Shown here: positions 45,476-53,768 of the stretch, in pieces
How the letters are laid out: every line of letters starts with the position of its first letter
Numbering within the stretch: position 1 is the first letter of the stretch
Assembly (NCBI RefSeq): GCF_011299095.1
Contig: NZ_CP049889.1
Coordinates: 2,088,501 to 2,152,500 of the forward strand
From: Jeotgalibaca porci
GTDB lineage: Bacteria; Bacillota; Bacilli; Lactobacillales; Aerococcaceae
Direction of reading: 5' to 3'
DNA: 64,000 bases
Position numbers and translations under genes: made by a program
The notes under the pieces: generated by a model
Told to the model about the DNA's origin: nothing
The model's input: only the letters and a program-made list of their open reading frames with translations
Databases searched by the model: none

Positions 45476-45811
45476 TTATATAAGATTAATAAATTTTTCG
45501 ACGATAGTTGTTACCTCTGTCCATTCTAATTTCTTTTCTTCCAATATTGCTTTGCCGAGTGGTGTGAGGGTGTAATAGGTTCGTGGTTTACCAAAAGTTT
45601 CATTTGATGAATAAGCTTTTATACATTCTTTTTTCTCAAGCCGAGCAAATGCAGAGTACAACGTCGTTTCTTTCATCACGTACTTTCCTTCGGTTAAATC
45701 TTTAATCTTACTAGAAATATGATAACCATACGAATCGGATTCAGCCAAAATTGATAAAATGATTAAATCGTTAAAGCCGCGCATCACATCACTTGTAACC
45801 AAACTACTCAC
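45476..45811 (-). CDS. PadR family transcriptional regulator
   Basis: A 111-residue PadR-type regulator (subfamily 2 size). The winged helix covers residues ~10-85 (GFNDLIILSILAESDSYGYH, 20 residues, then KETTLYSAFARLEKKECI and GKPRTYYTLTPLGKAIL). It is probably a repressor of itself and the HAAS gene that follows. Paired operator-like sequences flank the promoter upstream. Ligand unknown. Confidence 0.93.
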   Translation of the reverse strand: MSSLVTSDVMRGFNDLIILSILAESDSYGYHISSKIKDLTEGKYVMKETTLYSAFARLEKKECIKAYSSNETFGKPRTYYTLTPLGKAILEEKKLEWTEVTTIVEKFINLI

Positions 45812-45818
45812 CTCTCTT

Positions 45819-45874
45819 TACTTCACCTGTCGTTGTAATTAGAGTGTAGCACGTTTACTACGACAGGTAAAGTA
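45819..45874 (-). promoter_or_regulatory. PadR-HAAS promoter with paired inverted operator sites
   Basis: TACTTCACCTGTCGT (45819-45833) and ACGACAGGTAAAGTA (45860-45874) are inverted copies matching at 14 of 15 bases, 41 bases apart centre to centre. On the minus strand a promoter TTTACC, 17 bases, TACACT lies between and partly over them, so bound regulator would cover the -35 and the start region. Confidence 0.65.
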
Positions 45875-45974
45875 ATAAATAAATATTATTGTTTGAGTTT
45901 CGTTGTTTTAATGGTACGATAAGAACAGAATATAACAGTTAAAAGAAACAGATGATACAGGAAGGAAGAGTGTA

Positions 45975-46655
45975 ATGAAGATATCATGGCATGGACAATC
46001 TTGTGTACAGATAGTAACGAATGAAGGCAAAAAAATTATTATTGATCCTTTTATTACTGGAAATCCATTGAGTGATTTGGATGCTGATACAATTGAAAGC
46101 GATGTAATAATTGTGACGCACGGTCATTCCGACCATATTGGTGACACCGAAGCAATAGCTAAACGTACAAATGCCTTAATCATTTCCACTGTTGAAATAG
46201 CGGACTATTTCGCAGAGCGGGGTTTAGAAACGCATGGTATGCAACCGGGTGGCGGTTATCAGTTTGATTTTGGTTATATTAAGTTAACGCCTGCCATACA
46301 TGGATCCACTTATTCAAGTGACGGAGTGGCTATAACATTAGGTATCGCAGCCGGGGTACTGTTGCATATAAATGAAAAAACAATCTATCATGCAGGCGAT
46401 ACCGCACTATTTTCGGATATGAAACTAATCGGTGAAACATTTCCAATTGATGTTGCCTTTTTACCTATTGGTGATAATTATACAATGGGACCCAAGGATG
46501 CAGCTCGAGCAGTGCAGTTCTTAAATCCGAAAGTAGCAGTACCTGTTCACTACAATACATTTCCTTTAATCGAGCAAAATCCTGAAGACTTTACATCTTT
46601 ACTGAAAGACGGTCAGGGACTTGCTCTTAATGTGGGAGAGTCAATAAAAATATAG
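45975..46655 (+). CDS. UPF0173 metallo-beta-lactamase fold hydrolase (YtkL-like)
   Basis: A 226-residue metal-dependent hydrolase of the UPF0173 group. The signature THGHSDHIGD lies near residue 52, with further ligands in AIHGS, YHAGDTALF and VPVHYNTFP. Natural substrate unknown. It begins a three-gene run with the CBS/DRTGG protein and nrnA, the same order as ytkL-ytoI-nrnA in Bacillus, which suggests an old, functional link. Confidence 0.93.
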   Translation: MKISWHGQSCVQIVTNEGKKIIIDPFITGNPLSDLDADTIESDVIIVTHGHSDHIGDTEAIAKRTNALIISTVEIADYFAERGLETHGMQPGGGYQFDFGYIKLTPAIHGSTYSSDGVAITLGIAAGVLLHINEKTIYHAGDTALFSDMKLIGETFPIDVAFLPIGDNYTMGPKDAARAVQFLNPKVAVPVHYNTFPLIEQNPEDFTSLLKDGQGLALNVGESIKI

Positions 46656-46682
46656 AATGATTATGATGTGTGAGGGATCTCA

Positions 46683-48008
46683 ATGGCAACTAAACATGAA
46701 CAAATAATTCAATATATTGAATCGATGCCGGTAGGCGAGAAACTTTCTGTTAGAACGATAGCCAAGAATATGGGTATGTCAGAGGGGACAGCGTATCGCG
46801 CCATTAAGGAAGCAGAAAATAATGGGTTGGTTTCGACGATTGAACGGGTCGGAACAATTAGAATTGAAAGAAAGAATAAAGGAAATATTGAAACACTATC
46901 CTTTGGGCAAATCTCGAATATTATTGAAGGTGATATTTTGGGTGGGCGTAAAGGGTTGGATAAAACGTTAAGTAAGTTTATCATTGGTGCGATGCAAAAA
47001 GATGCGATTGATCGCTATATCAGCCCAGGATCTTTAATGATTGTCGGGAACCGGAATGATATTCAGAGATATGCATTGGAAAATGGGGCCGCGGTATTAA
47101 TTACCGGTGGTTTTGAAACAGATGATGAAATCCTTAAATTGGCTGACAAAGTGGAGATGCCTATTTTAAGAACGACTTATGATACTTTCACAGTCGCAAC
47201 AATGATTAACCGAGCGATGACGGACCAATTAATCAAGAAAGAAATTATGCTTGTAGGTGACATTTATACGCGTTTAGAAGAGACACGTTACCTCAAAATA
47301 GACGATACCATTTTGGACTATCGTAAATTAAACGCAGAGAGCAAGCATTCACGTTTCCCGGTAGTGAATCATAATATGCGGTTAGTGGGTGTGATTACCG
47401 CGAAAGACACACTCGGAAAGGCCGATTCTATTACGATGGAGCGGGTGATGACCAAAGATCCAATTATCGCGAAAGAACATATGAGTGTGGCCAGTATTGC
47501 GCACCGTATGATTTGGGATGGCTATGAAGTAATGCCGGTCGTGAGAGATAACTTACAATTGTTGGGGATTATTTCCAGACAAGATGTCATGAAGGCAATG
47601 CAGCTGGCGCAACGTCAACCGCAAGTCGGCAATACGATTGAGGATCAAATTTTAGAGGGCTTGGAATTAGTTCATTCTTCGGTGGATGAAAAGGGAATGC
47701 CGTACTATCAATTCCAAGTTACGCCGCAAATGACGAATAATTTAGGGACTGTTTCTTTTGGCGTTTTGTGCGAAGTTATTTCAAGTGTTGGCAAAAAAGT
47801 TTTATTCCAATTTCAAAAAAGAAATGCTGTTATTGAGCAAATGGATGTGCATCATTTTAAAATGATACAAATTGATAGTATTATTGAGATCCGTACTTCC
47901 GTTTTTGAAGTAGGGCGCCGCTCATCCAAGTTGGATGTGGAGGTCTACCTCGAAAATTCGATTGTGGCCAAAGCAATCGTCGTTTGCCAAATGATGGAAC
48001 GTACTTAG
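46683..48008 (+). CDS. DRTGG/CBS-domain regulator (YtoI-like)
   Basis: A 441-residue multidomain protein: N-terminal helix-turn-helix (LSVRTIAKNMGMSEGTAYRA, 20 residues), DRTGG domain (residues ~70-180), a pair of CBS domains (~195-315; RFPVVNHNMRLVGVITAKD and VMPVVRDNLQLLGIISRQD) and a C-terminal hot-dog thioesterase-like domain (~330-430). CBS pairs usually bind adenine nucleotides. In this place next to nrnA, a link to nucleotide signalling such as c-di-AMP or pAp is plausible but unproved. Confidence 0.92.
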   Translation: MATKHEQIIQYIESMPVGEKLSVRTIAKNMGMSEGTAYRAIKEAENNGLVSTIERVGTIRIERKNKGNIETLSFGQISNIIEGDILGGRKGLDKTLSKFIIGAMQKDAIDRYISPGSLMIVGNRNDIQRYALENGAAVLITGGFETDDEILKLADKVEMPILRTTYDTFTVATMINRAMTDQLIKKEIMLVGDIYTRLEETRYLKIDDTILDYRKLNAESKHSRFPVVNHNMRLVGVITAKDTLGKADSITMERVMTKDPIIAKEHMSVASIAHRMIWDGYEVMPVVRDNLQLLGIISRQDVMKAMQLAQRQPQVGNTIEDQILEGLELVHSSVDEKGMPYYQFQVTPQMTNNLGTVSFGVLCEVISSVGKKVLFQFQKRNAVIEQMDVHHFKMIQIDSIIEIRTSVFEVGRRSSKLDVEVYLENSIVAKAIVVCQMMERT

Positions 48009-48021
48009 GAGGAGAGATTTT

Positions 48022-48984
48022 TTGATTACTGAATTATATGAAGAGATTTACGCAAAAATAGTGGAGAACGATACAATTATTATCCATCGTCATGTTCGTC
48101 CCGATCCGGATGCTCTGGGGTCGCAATTAGGACTAAAAGAACTTATTCAAAATCGTTTTCCTGAGAAAAAAGTATTTGCTGTCGGTGCAGATGTTGAGAG
48201 TCTGAACTTTATGGGTGTCATGGATGAAGTTGCTTCAGAACAATATGAAGAAGCGTTGGTCATTGTGACAGATACAGCGAATCGCCCACGAATAGATGAC
48301 AAGCGCTATACAAAAGGGCAGACACTCATCAAAATTGACCATCATCCGAATGACGATGTATATGGAGATGTTAGCCTGGTAGATACGAATGCGAGTAGTT
48401 GTAGTGAGATTATTGCCGACTTCTCTGTCTATTTAGATAATCGTCTGCCTTTAACTGCTGAAGCTGCACGGTTATTGTATGGCGGGATTATCGGAGATAC
48501 TGGTCGTTTTCTTTACCCAGCAACGACGGCGCATACAATGCGAATCGTTGCCAAATTAATGGAACATGATTTCTCTGCTTCCGAAATGGGACAACTCATG
48601 AACACAAATTCCAAGAAGGTTGCGAACTTATCCGGCTATGTCCTGCAAAATATTGAAGTGAATGATTTGGGTGTTGCTCATATCATTTTGACACAAGAAG
48701 TTCTTCAACAGTTTGATGCAGAAGACAGTGATACAGCGCCGGTCGTTTCATTACCGGGAACGATTGAGGGCATCATTTGTTGGGGGATATTTGTAGAACA
48801 AACAACAGGTACATTCCGTTGTCGTTTACGTTCCAAGGGTCCTGTAATTAATGAAGTGGCGAAACGCCATGGAGGCGGGGGTCATCCCTTGGCAAGCGGT
48901 GCTAATGCGGCCGATTACAGTGAGATTGAAGAAATTATTGCAGAATTCGATGAAGCGGTAATTGAATGGCAAAAAGAAAAATAA
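48022..48984 (+). CDS. nrnA: Bifunctional oligoribonuclease/pAp phosphatase NrnA
   Basis: A 320-residue DHH/DHHA1 protein. The Mn-binding motifs are HRHVRPDPDALGSQ near residue 23, VTDTANRPR near 82 and DHHPNDD near 103; the C-terminal DHHA1 domain ends with the substrate motif KRHGGGGHPLASGA. NrnA degrades very short RNAs (nanoRNA) and removes the 3' phosphate of pAp; relatives also hydrolyse pApA. AGGAGAG supports the TTG start at 48022. Confidence 0.95.
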   Translation: MITELYEEIYAKIVENDTIIIHRHVRPDPDALGSQLGLKELIQNRFPEKKVFAVGADVESLNFMGVMDEVASEQYEEALVIVTDTANRPRIDDKRYTKGQTLIKIDHHPNDDVYGDVSLVDTNASSCSEIIADFSVYLDNRLPLTAEAARLLYGGIIGDTGRFLYPATTAHTMRIVAKLMEHDFSASEMGQLMNTNSKKVANLSGYVLQNIEVNDLGVAHIILTQEVLQQFDAEDSDTAPVVSLPGTIEGIICWGIFVEQTTGTFRCRLRSKGPVINEVAKRHGGGGHPLASGANAADYSEIEEIIAEFDEAVIEWQKEK

Positions 48985-48989
48985 GCCAA

Positions 48990-49022
48990 TAAAAAAAGAG
49001 CTCAAATTGAGCTCTTTTTTTA
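48990..49022 (+). terminator. Terminator after nrnA
   Basis: AAAAAAGAGCTCAA pairs with TTGAGCTCTTTTTT. Confidence 0.9.
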
Positions 49023-49031
49023 TTGCTGACT

Positions 49032-49118
49032 GCGCACTCAAACTTAAAATCCATTTTGAGTGCGTGGGTTCAAGGTCAAATTGCGCACTCAAAGTGGAAA
49101 TTCTTTCCGAGTGCGCAA
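49032..49118. repeat. Two intergenic hairpins with CACTCAAA/GAGTGCGCAA cores
   Basis: Hairpin 1 (49032-49065): GCGCACTCAAA, 12-base spacer, TTTGAGTGCG. Hairpin 2 (49081-49118): TTGCGCACTC pairs perfectly with GAGTGCGCAA. Both lie past the nrnA terminator and before the zwf terminator. Hairpin 1 has the same ACTCAAA-N12-TTTGAGT core and spacing as the tandem array at 41496-41690. Confidence 0.85.
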
Positions 49119-49140
49119 TTATTAAGAGCTATTTCTGCTC

Positions 49141-49168
49141 AAAAAAAGGCGAGACACAACGTCTCACC
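49141..49168 (-). terminator. Terminator after zwf
   Basis: Minus strand GGTGAGACGTTGTGTCTCGCC followed by a T run (A run 49141-49147); the stem is GGTGAGAC/GTCTCGCC with one G-T pair. Confidence 0.85.
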
Positions 49169-49177
49169 TCCAAAGTA

Positions 49178-50671
49178 TTAGTCTTTTTTGTACTTGGTTG
49201 ACCAGTTAAATTCAATCCAGTCAAAGTTGTCACGCGCCAATAAGTCATAACTTTCTTTAGGTCCCATTGAGCCACTTTCGTAATCGAAAATGTAGTTTTC
49301 TTCGTCATCCCACGCATTACGAATCTGGTCAATAAACCGCCATGATTGTTCGACTTCTTTCCAGTGTGTGAAGTTGGTCGGATCACCATTTAAAGAGTCC
49401 AACAGCAGACGCTCGTAAGCTTCTGGACTGTTCGCACTTGTTTGCTCATCAAGAATTTGATGCATCCGGATATTTTTCATTTCTGTTCCTTGACCGACAC
49501 GTTTCGTATTTAAACGTAACGAGAAGCCTTCGAGTGGAGAAATATGAATGGTTAAAATATTCGGTTGGGCAACTTCTTCCACACCTTCAGTAGGGAAGAG
49601 GTTCATTGAAACGTGCTTAAATTGGATATGGATGTACGTATCTTTTTGAGACATACGCTTACCCGTTCTAATATAAAACGGAACGCCGGCCCAACGGAAG
49701 TTATCAACCATAATCTTACCAGCTACAAATGTTTCTGTATTTGATTCCGGATTAACATTTGGTTCATCCGTATAGCCAACTTGCTCGTTACCGGCAACAT
49801 ATTGGCCGCGGACAAAGTTATCTAACACATCTTGTTTATTTTCATACAAACGTAAAGAACGTAAGGCTTTAATTTTTTCATTACGAACATCATTACCATC
49901 TAATGATAAGGGTGGTTCCATGACTAAAAGGGCGACAATTTGAAGCACATGGTTTTGAACCATGTCACGCAAAGCACCTGTATGATCGTAATAATCGCCA
50001 CGGTCCTCGACACCAACTGTTTCAGACAATGTAATTTGGACATTATCGATATACTTGTTGTTCCATAAAGCTTCGAAAATCATATTTGAAAAACGAACCG
50101 CAGAAATATTTTGAATCATTTCTTTACCTAAGTAATGATCGATTCGATAAATTTGATCCTCTGAGAATGAACGAGCAAGTTGTTCGTTTAATTCTGTAGC
50201 GGACTGTAAATCGTGTCCGAATGGTTTTTCGATAATAAGACGATTGAAACCATTATCAGTAATCAAATGATTGGATTTTAGCATATCTCCGATGACACCG
50301 AAAAATTGTGGTGCCATAGCCAAGTAAAAGATACGATTACCATTTATAGTGTATTTTTCATCTAATGTTTCAGAAAGTTTCTTCAACTCGACATAGTGTG
50401 CGGCATCATTGACGTTATGAGAAATATAGTAGAAGTGAGAAGTGAATTCTGTCAACTCTTCCTCGTTCTCAACTATATCTTTGACGGAATCTGCAACAAC
50501 TTCACGGAAGTACGTGTCGGTCCACTCACGTCGTGCTGTACCGATGACAGCAAAGTTTTTTTGTATGTAACCTTTTTTAAATAATCGGAATAAAGATGGG
50601 TATAGTTTGCGGTGGGCTAGGTCCCCAGTTGCACCAAATATGGTGAACAAAGCGCTGATCTCGGTATTCAT
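49178..50671 (-). CDS. zwf: Glucose-6-phosphate 1-dehydrogenase
   Basis: A 497-residue G6PDH, the entry to the oxidative pentose phosphate path. The coenzyme motif is GATGDLAHRKL near residue 13, and the substrate motif with the catalytic His is RIDHYLGKE near 175; IEKPFGHD is also conserved. Length is normal. GGAGG supports the ATG. It is alone on the minus strand, while gnd, the next-but-one enzyme of the pathway, starts at 63832. Confidence 0.97.
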   Translation of the reverse strand: MNTEISALFTIFGATGDLAHRKLYPSLFRLFKKGYIQKNFAVIGTARREWTDTYFREVVADSVKDIVENEEELTEFTSHFYYISHNVNDAAHYVELKKLSETLDEKYTINGNRIFYLAMAPQFFGVIGDMLKSNHLITDNGFNRLIIEKPFGHDLQSATELNEQLARSFSEDQIYRIDHYLGKEMIQNISAVRFSNMIFEALWNNKYIDNVQITLSETVGVEDRGDYYDHTGALRDMVQNHVLQIVALLVMEPPLSLDGNDVRNEKIKALRSLRLYENKQDVLDNFVRGQYVAGNEQVGYTDEPNVNPESNTETFVAGKIMVDNFRWAGVPFYIRTGKRMSQKDTYIHIQFKHVSMNLFPTEGVEEVAQPNILTIHISPLEGFSLRLNTKRVGQGTEMKNIRMHQILDEQTSANSPEAYERLLLDSLNGDPTNFTHWKEVEQSWRFIDQIRNAWDDEENYIFDYESGSMGPKESYDLLARDNFDWIEFNWSTKYKKD

Positions 50672-50791
50672 TAGAAACCTCCTCGATTTATTTGCAAATG
50701 TTCATTTATCTATTATACTATTATCATTTTTTAACTGCAACAGGTTTGTGCTATAATGGCATGTAACAACAAGAGAGACAAGAGGTGTACA

Positions 50792-52108
50792 ATGAAATTC
50801 GAAGAACTAAATCTGAATCCTTTCATTCTAAAAGCAATAGATGATCTAGGATTCGTTGAGCCAACAGAGATTCAAAAGCAGATTATTCCTATTATCCAAG
50901 CGAATAAAAACGTTGTCGGTAAATCACAAACGGGTTCTGGAAAGAGCCACAGCTTTTTACTGCCATTATTAAATCAAGTGGATCCATCCAATCAAGAAAC
51001 ACAAATCGTTATTACGACGCCAAGTCGTGAGTTAGCAGAGCAGTTGTACCAAGTTGCAACGCAGCTAGTGACGTATTCACCTGACGAAATTCGTATTTCC
51101 AATTTTGTAGGGGGAACAGATAAACAACGTCAGATTAACAAACTATCGCAACAACAATCACACGTGGTTATTGGAACACCGGGTCGTATTTTGGATTTAG
51201 TGAATGAACAAGTACTAAAAATTCATACAACCAAAGCATTCGTAGTCGATGAAGCGGATATGACTTTAGACATGGGATTCTTGCATGATGTGGATCAAAT
51301 TGCCGGACGGATGCCAAAACATTTACAAATGTTGGTATTCTCAGCAACGATTCCACAAAAACTACAACCGTTTTTGAAAAAGTATATGGAAAATCCTGAA
51401 ATCATCAACTTGGAACCAAAACAAATTGTAGCAGCATCTATTTCTAATTACTTGTTAGCAACGAAGAGTGGAAATAAAATGGATGTTCTGGACCGTGCTT
51501 TGTCTATTGGTCAGCCATACTTTACACTTATTTTCGCTAACACGAAACAAAAAGTAGACGAAATCGCGCATGAATTGCGTGGCCGGAATTATGAAGTAGC
51601 CGTTTTGCACGGTGATATTCCAGCTCGTGAAAGAAAACGTATCATGAGACGTGTCCACAATATGGATTTCCAATACATGGTTGCAACTGATTTAGCAGCA
51701 CGTGGTATCGATATTGAAGGTGTTTCGCACGTTATCAACTATGAAATTCCGAAAGACACAGAATTTTTTGTTCATAGAATTGGTCGTACGGGACGTAAGA
51801 ATTTACCGGGAACAGCTATTACACTGTATGGTCCCGATGAATTAGAAAGTGTGGAAGCATTAGAGAAAGTTGGAATAAAATTCCAACCAGTCGTTATGAA
51901 AGACGGTGGATTTGTCGAAACAGATGACAGAAGAAACCGCGAAAAACGGAACTCTAAGAATGCCGCTGAAGTTGACCCACGTATCAAAGGAATGGTTAAC
52001 AAAGCGAAGAAAAAAGTAAAACCTGGCTATAAACGCCGCCTGAATGAGCAAATTAAGCGACAAGTCAGAAAGAACAAAGGCTCAGATGGTAACCGTAAAA
52101 AACGTTAA
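50792..52108 (+). CDS. cshB: DEAD-box RNA helicase (CshB type)
   Basis: A 438-residue DEAD-box helicase, exactly the length of Bacillus CshB. Visible motifs are the Q motif (GFVEPTEIQKQII), motif I SQTGSGKS, PSRELAEQ, GTPGRI, motif II VDEAD, motif III SAT, and DLAARGID and HRIGRTGR in the second lobe. The basic C-terminal tail KKVKPGYKRRLNEQIKRQVR (20 residues) also fits CshB, an accessory helicase for ribosome and RNA work in the cold. ATG at 50792 follows AGAGGTG. Confidence 0.94.
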   Translation: MKFEELNLNPFILKAIDDLGFVEPTEIQKQIIPIIQANKNVVGKSQTGSGKSHSFLLPLLNQVDPSNQETQIVITTPSRELAEQLYQVATQLVTYSPDEIRISNFVGGTDKQRQINKLSQQQSHVVIGTPGRILDLVNEQVLKIHTTKAFVVDEADMTLDMGFLHDVDQIAGRMPKHLQMLVFSATIPQKLQPFLKKYMENPEIINLEPKQIVAASISNYLLATKSGNKMDVLDRALSIGQPYFTLIFANTKQKVDEIAHELRGRNYEVAVLHGDIPARERKRIMRRVHNMDFQYMVATDLAARGIDIEGVSHVINYEIPKDTEFFVHRIGRTGRKNLPGTAITLYGPDELESVEALEKVGIKFQPVVMKDGGFVETDDRRNREKRNSKNAAEVDPRIKGMVNKAKKKVKPGYKRRLNEQIKRQVRKNKGSDGNRKKR

Positions 52109-52116
52109 ACAAAACT

Positions 52117-52152
52117 GAAAGAGGTTGGGATTAATTGATCCCAACCTCTTTC
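52117..52152. terminator. Two-way terminator (GGGGCYGGGA-like family)
   Basis: GAAAGAGGTTGGGAT pairs with ATCCCAACCTCTTTC between converging genes. Confidence 0.9.
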
Positions 52153-52164
52153 TATCGTATGCAA

Positions 52165-52905
52165 TTAGAGCCGCGTGACGTGCGTGATGATGCCTTTGTA
52201 ATAGATATAGGCAGTAATACCAGCTATCAATGCAGTTTGAGCGGCCGGGTAAACACCAATTATGTTAAGAATCGACATAATGAGAGTAGGCATGAAAGAG
52301 GCAACTAAAACAAGCTTAAAGTTCTGAGCAAAAGGAAGACGGACTCGGAACAGAAGTGATAAAATGTTTACGAATAAAGCCATAATGACTAGCTGTAGAA
52401 GGCCATCAACCAGTCCAACTAAGAGGCTTACAATTACCATCGGAATGAGTGTCAGCGCACTTAGCGAGCCAAAATCAGTCATCATCGCCTTCAAAGAAAC
52501 ATCGGTAAGACCTTCTAATAAATCGTAAGATAAATCAAAATCGGTAGCAGGAGTTGCAACTTTCAACTGGGAATCACCCATTAGAAAGGATAAGGGAGCA
52601 CGTTTAATTGCCCGTTCAATCGTCAAAGAATCCGGCGCGTTTTCGGCATAAATCACGAGGTTAGCGGTGTCGGTTTTTACTAAAACGGACTGTTCAAGCT
52701 GATCTGCAAGAACTAATTTTCCATTTTCAATCACTAATTCGGGAATGCGTTCTGAAATAATTTGCATGTCAATTGCAATAGTTTCCAAAGTTTGCAAACT
52801 TGCTTTCAAATAAGGTGCGCCTATAATCATTCCGAATAGGACGAAAACGATTGTGGCTTTCTTTTTGGCAAGGGTAGTGACCCGCCAAAGATTCTCCGGG
52901 AACAT
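52165..52905 (-). CDS. DUF1189 membrane protein (YqgB-like)
   Basis: A 246-residue protein of the DUF1189 family. One membrane helix near the N-terminus (KKKATIVFVLFGMIIGAPYL, 20 residues) is followed by a large extracytoplasmic domain (~35-150) and four C-terminal helices. The ATG at 52905 gives an N-terminus that fits the family; a longer frame to 53001 adds a hydrophobic stretch with no ribosome site. The place beside sodA agrees with Bacillus yqgB. Function unknown. Confidence 0.85.
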   Translation of the reverse strand: MFPENLWRVTTLAKKKATIVFVLFGMIIGAPYLKASLQTLETIAIDMQIISERIPELVIENGKLVLADQLEQSVLVKTDTANLVIYAENAPDSLTIERAIKRAPLSFLMGDSQLKVATPATDFDLSYDLLEGLTDVSLKAMMTDFGSLSALTLIPMVIVSLLVGLVDGLLQLVIMALFVNILSLLFRVRLPFAQNFKLVLVASFMPTLIMSILNIIGVYPAAQTALIAGITAYIYYKGIITHVTRL

Positions 52906-53100
52906 AAAGACATCCCAGATTAATTTAAATATGAAAATAATAATCACACTCTTCTCTAAAAAATATAAATATAGCTTAGCGAAAAATACAAAAAAACGCA
53001 ATCAGACAATTTTTTCAAGCAATAACTTTGTATTCTTCGAATTCAAATGGTACCATTAAGCTATCAGAATTAAATACAACATTACTGGGAGGAATTTTTA

Positions 53101-53709
53101 ATGGCTTTTACATTACCAGAATTACCATATGCACATGATGCTCTTGTTCCACATATCGACGAGGAGACAATGCATTTACACCATGGCAAACACCATGCAA
53201 CTTACGTGAGTAACGCAAACGCAGCTTTGGAGAAACATCCAGAACTAGCAGATAAGACAGTTGAAGAACTACTTGCTGACTTAAACGCTGTTCCTGAAGA
53301 TATTCGTACAGCAATCCGTAACAATGCTGGTGGACATGCTAACCACTCACTATTCTGGGAAATCCTTTCTCCAAATGGTGGTGGCGAACCAACAGGTGAA
53401 ATTAAAGAAGCGATTGAATCTGCTTTCGGCAGCTTTGAAGATTTCAAATCACAATTCGCTACTGCAGCAACGGGTCGTTTCGGATCAGGTTGGGCATGGT
53501 TAGTTGTTAACGATGGTAAGGTAGAAATTACTTCTACTCCTAACCAAGATAGCCCACTATCTGAAGGGAAAACACCAGTATTAGGCTTAGATGTTTGGGA
53601 ACACGCATATTACCTAAATTACAAAAACGTTCGTGCTGACTATATTGCAGCATTCTGGAACCTTGTAAACTGGGATGAAGTGAACAAACGTTTTGCAGCT
53701 GCAAAATAA
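53101..53709 (+). CDS. sodA: Superoxide dismutase (Mn/Fe)
   Basis: A 202-residue Mn/Fe superoxide dismutase. Metal ligands are seen as His in [14 protein letters not shown] (two), Asp in [10 protein letters not shown] and His in the same motif. The sequence [18 protein letters not shown] and Gly/Gln pattern suggest the manganese type. It removes superoxide in the cytoplasm. A GGGAGG ribosome site lies upstream, and a two-way terminator follows. Confidence 0.97.
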   Translation: MAFTLPELPYAHDALVPHIDEETMHLHHGKHHATYVSNANAALEKHPELADKTVEELLADLNAVPEDIRTAIRNNAGGHANHSLFWEILSPNGGGEPTGEIKEAIESAFGSFEDFKSQFATAATGRFGSGWAWLVVNDGKVEITSTPNQDSPLSEGKTPVLGLDVWEHAYYLNYKNVRADYIAAFWNLVNWDEVNKRFAAAK

Positions 53710-53734
53710 GTTCATAACTGAATAGTAACAAATC

Positions 53735-53768
53735 AAAAAGAGGCGGATCAGTGATCCTGCCTCTTTTT
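53735..53768. terminator. Two-way terminator
   Basis: AAAAAGAGGCGGATCA pairs with TGATCCTGCCTCTTTTT with a single mismatch, between sodA and yfhO. Confidence 0.88.
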
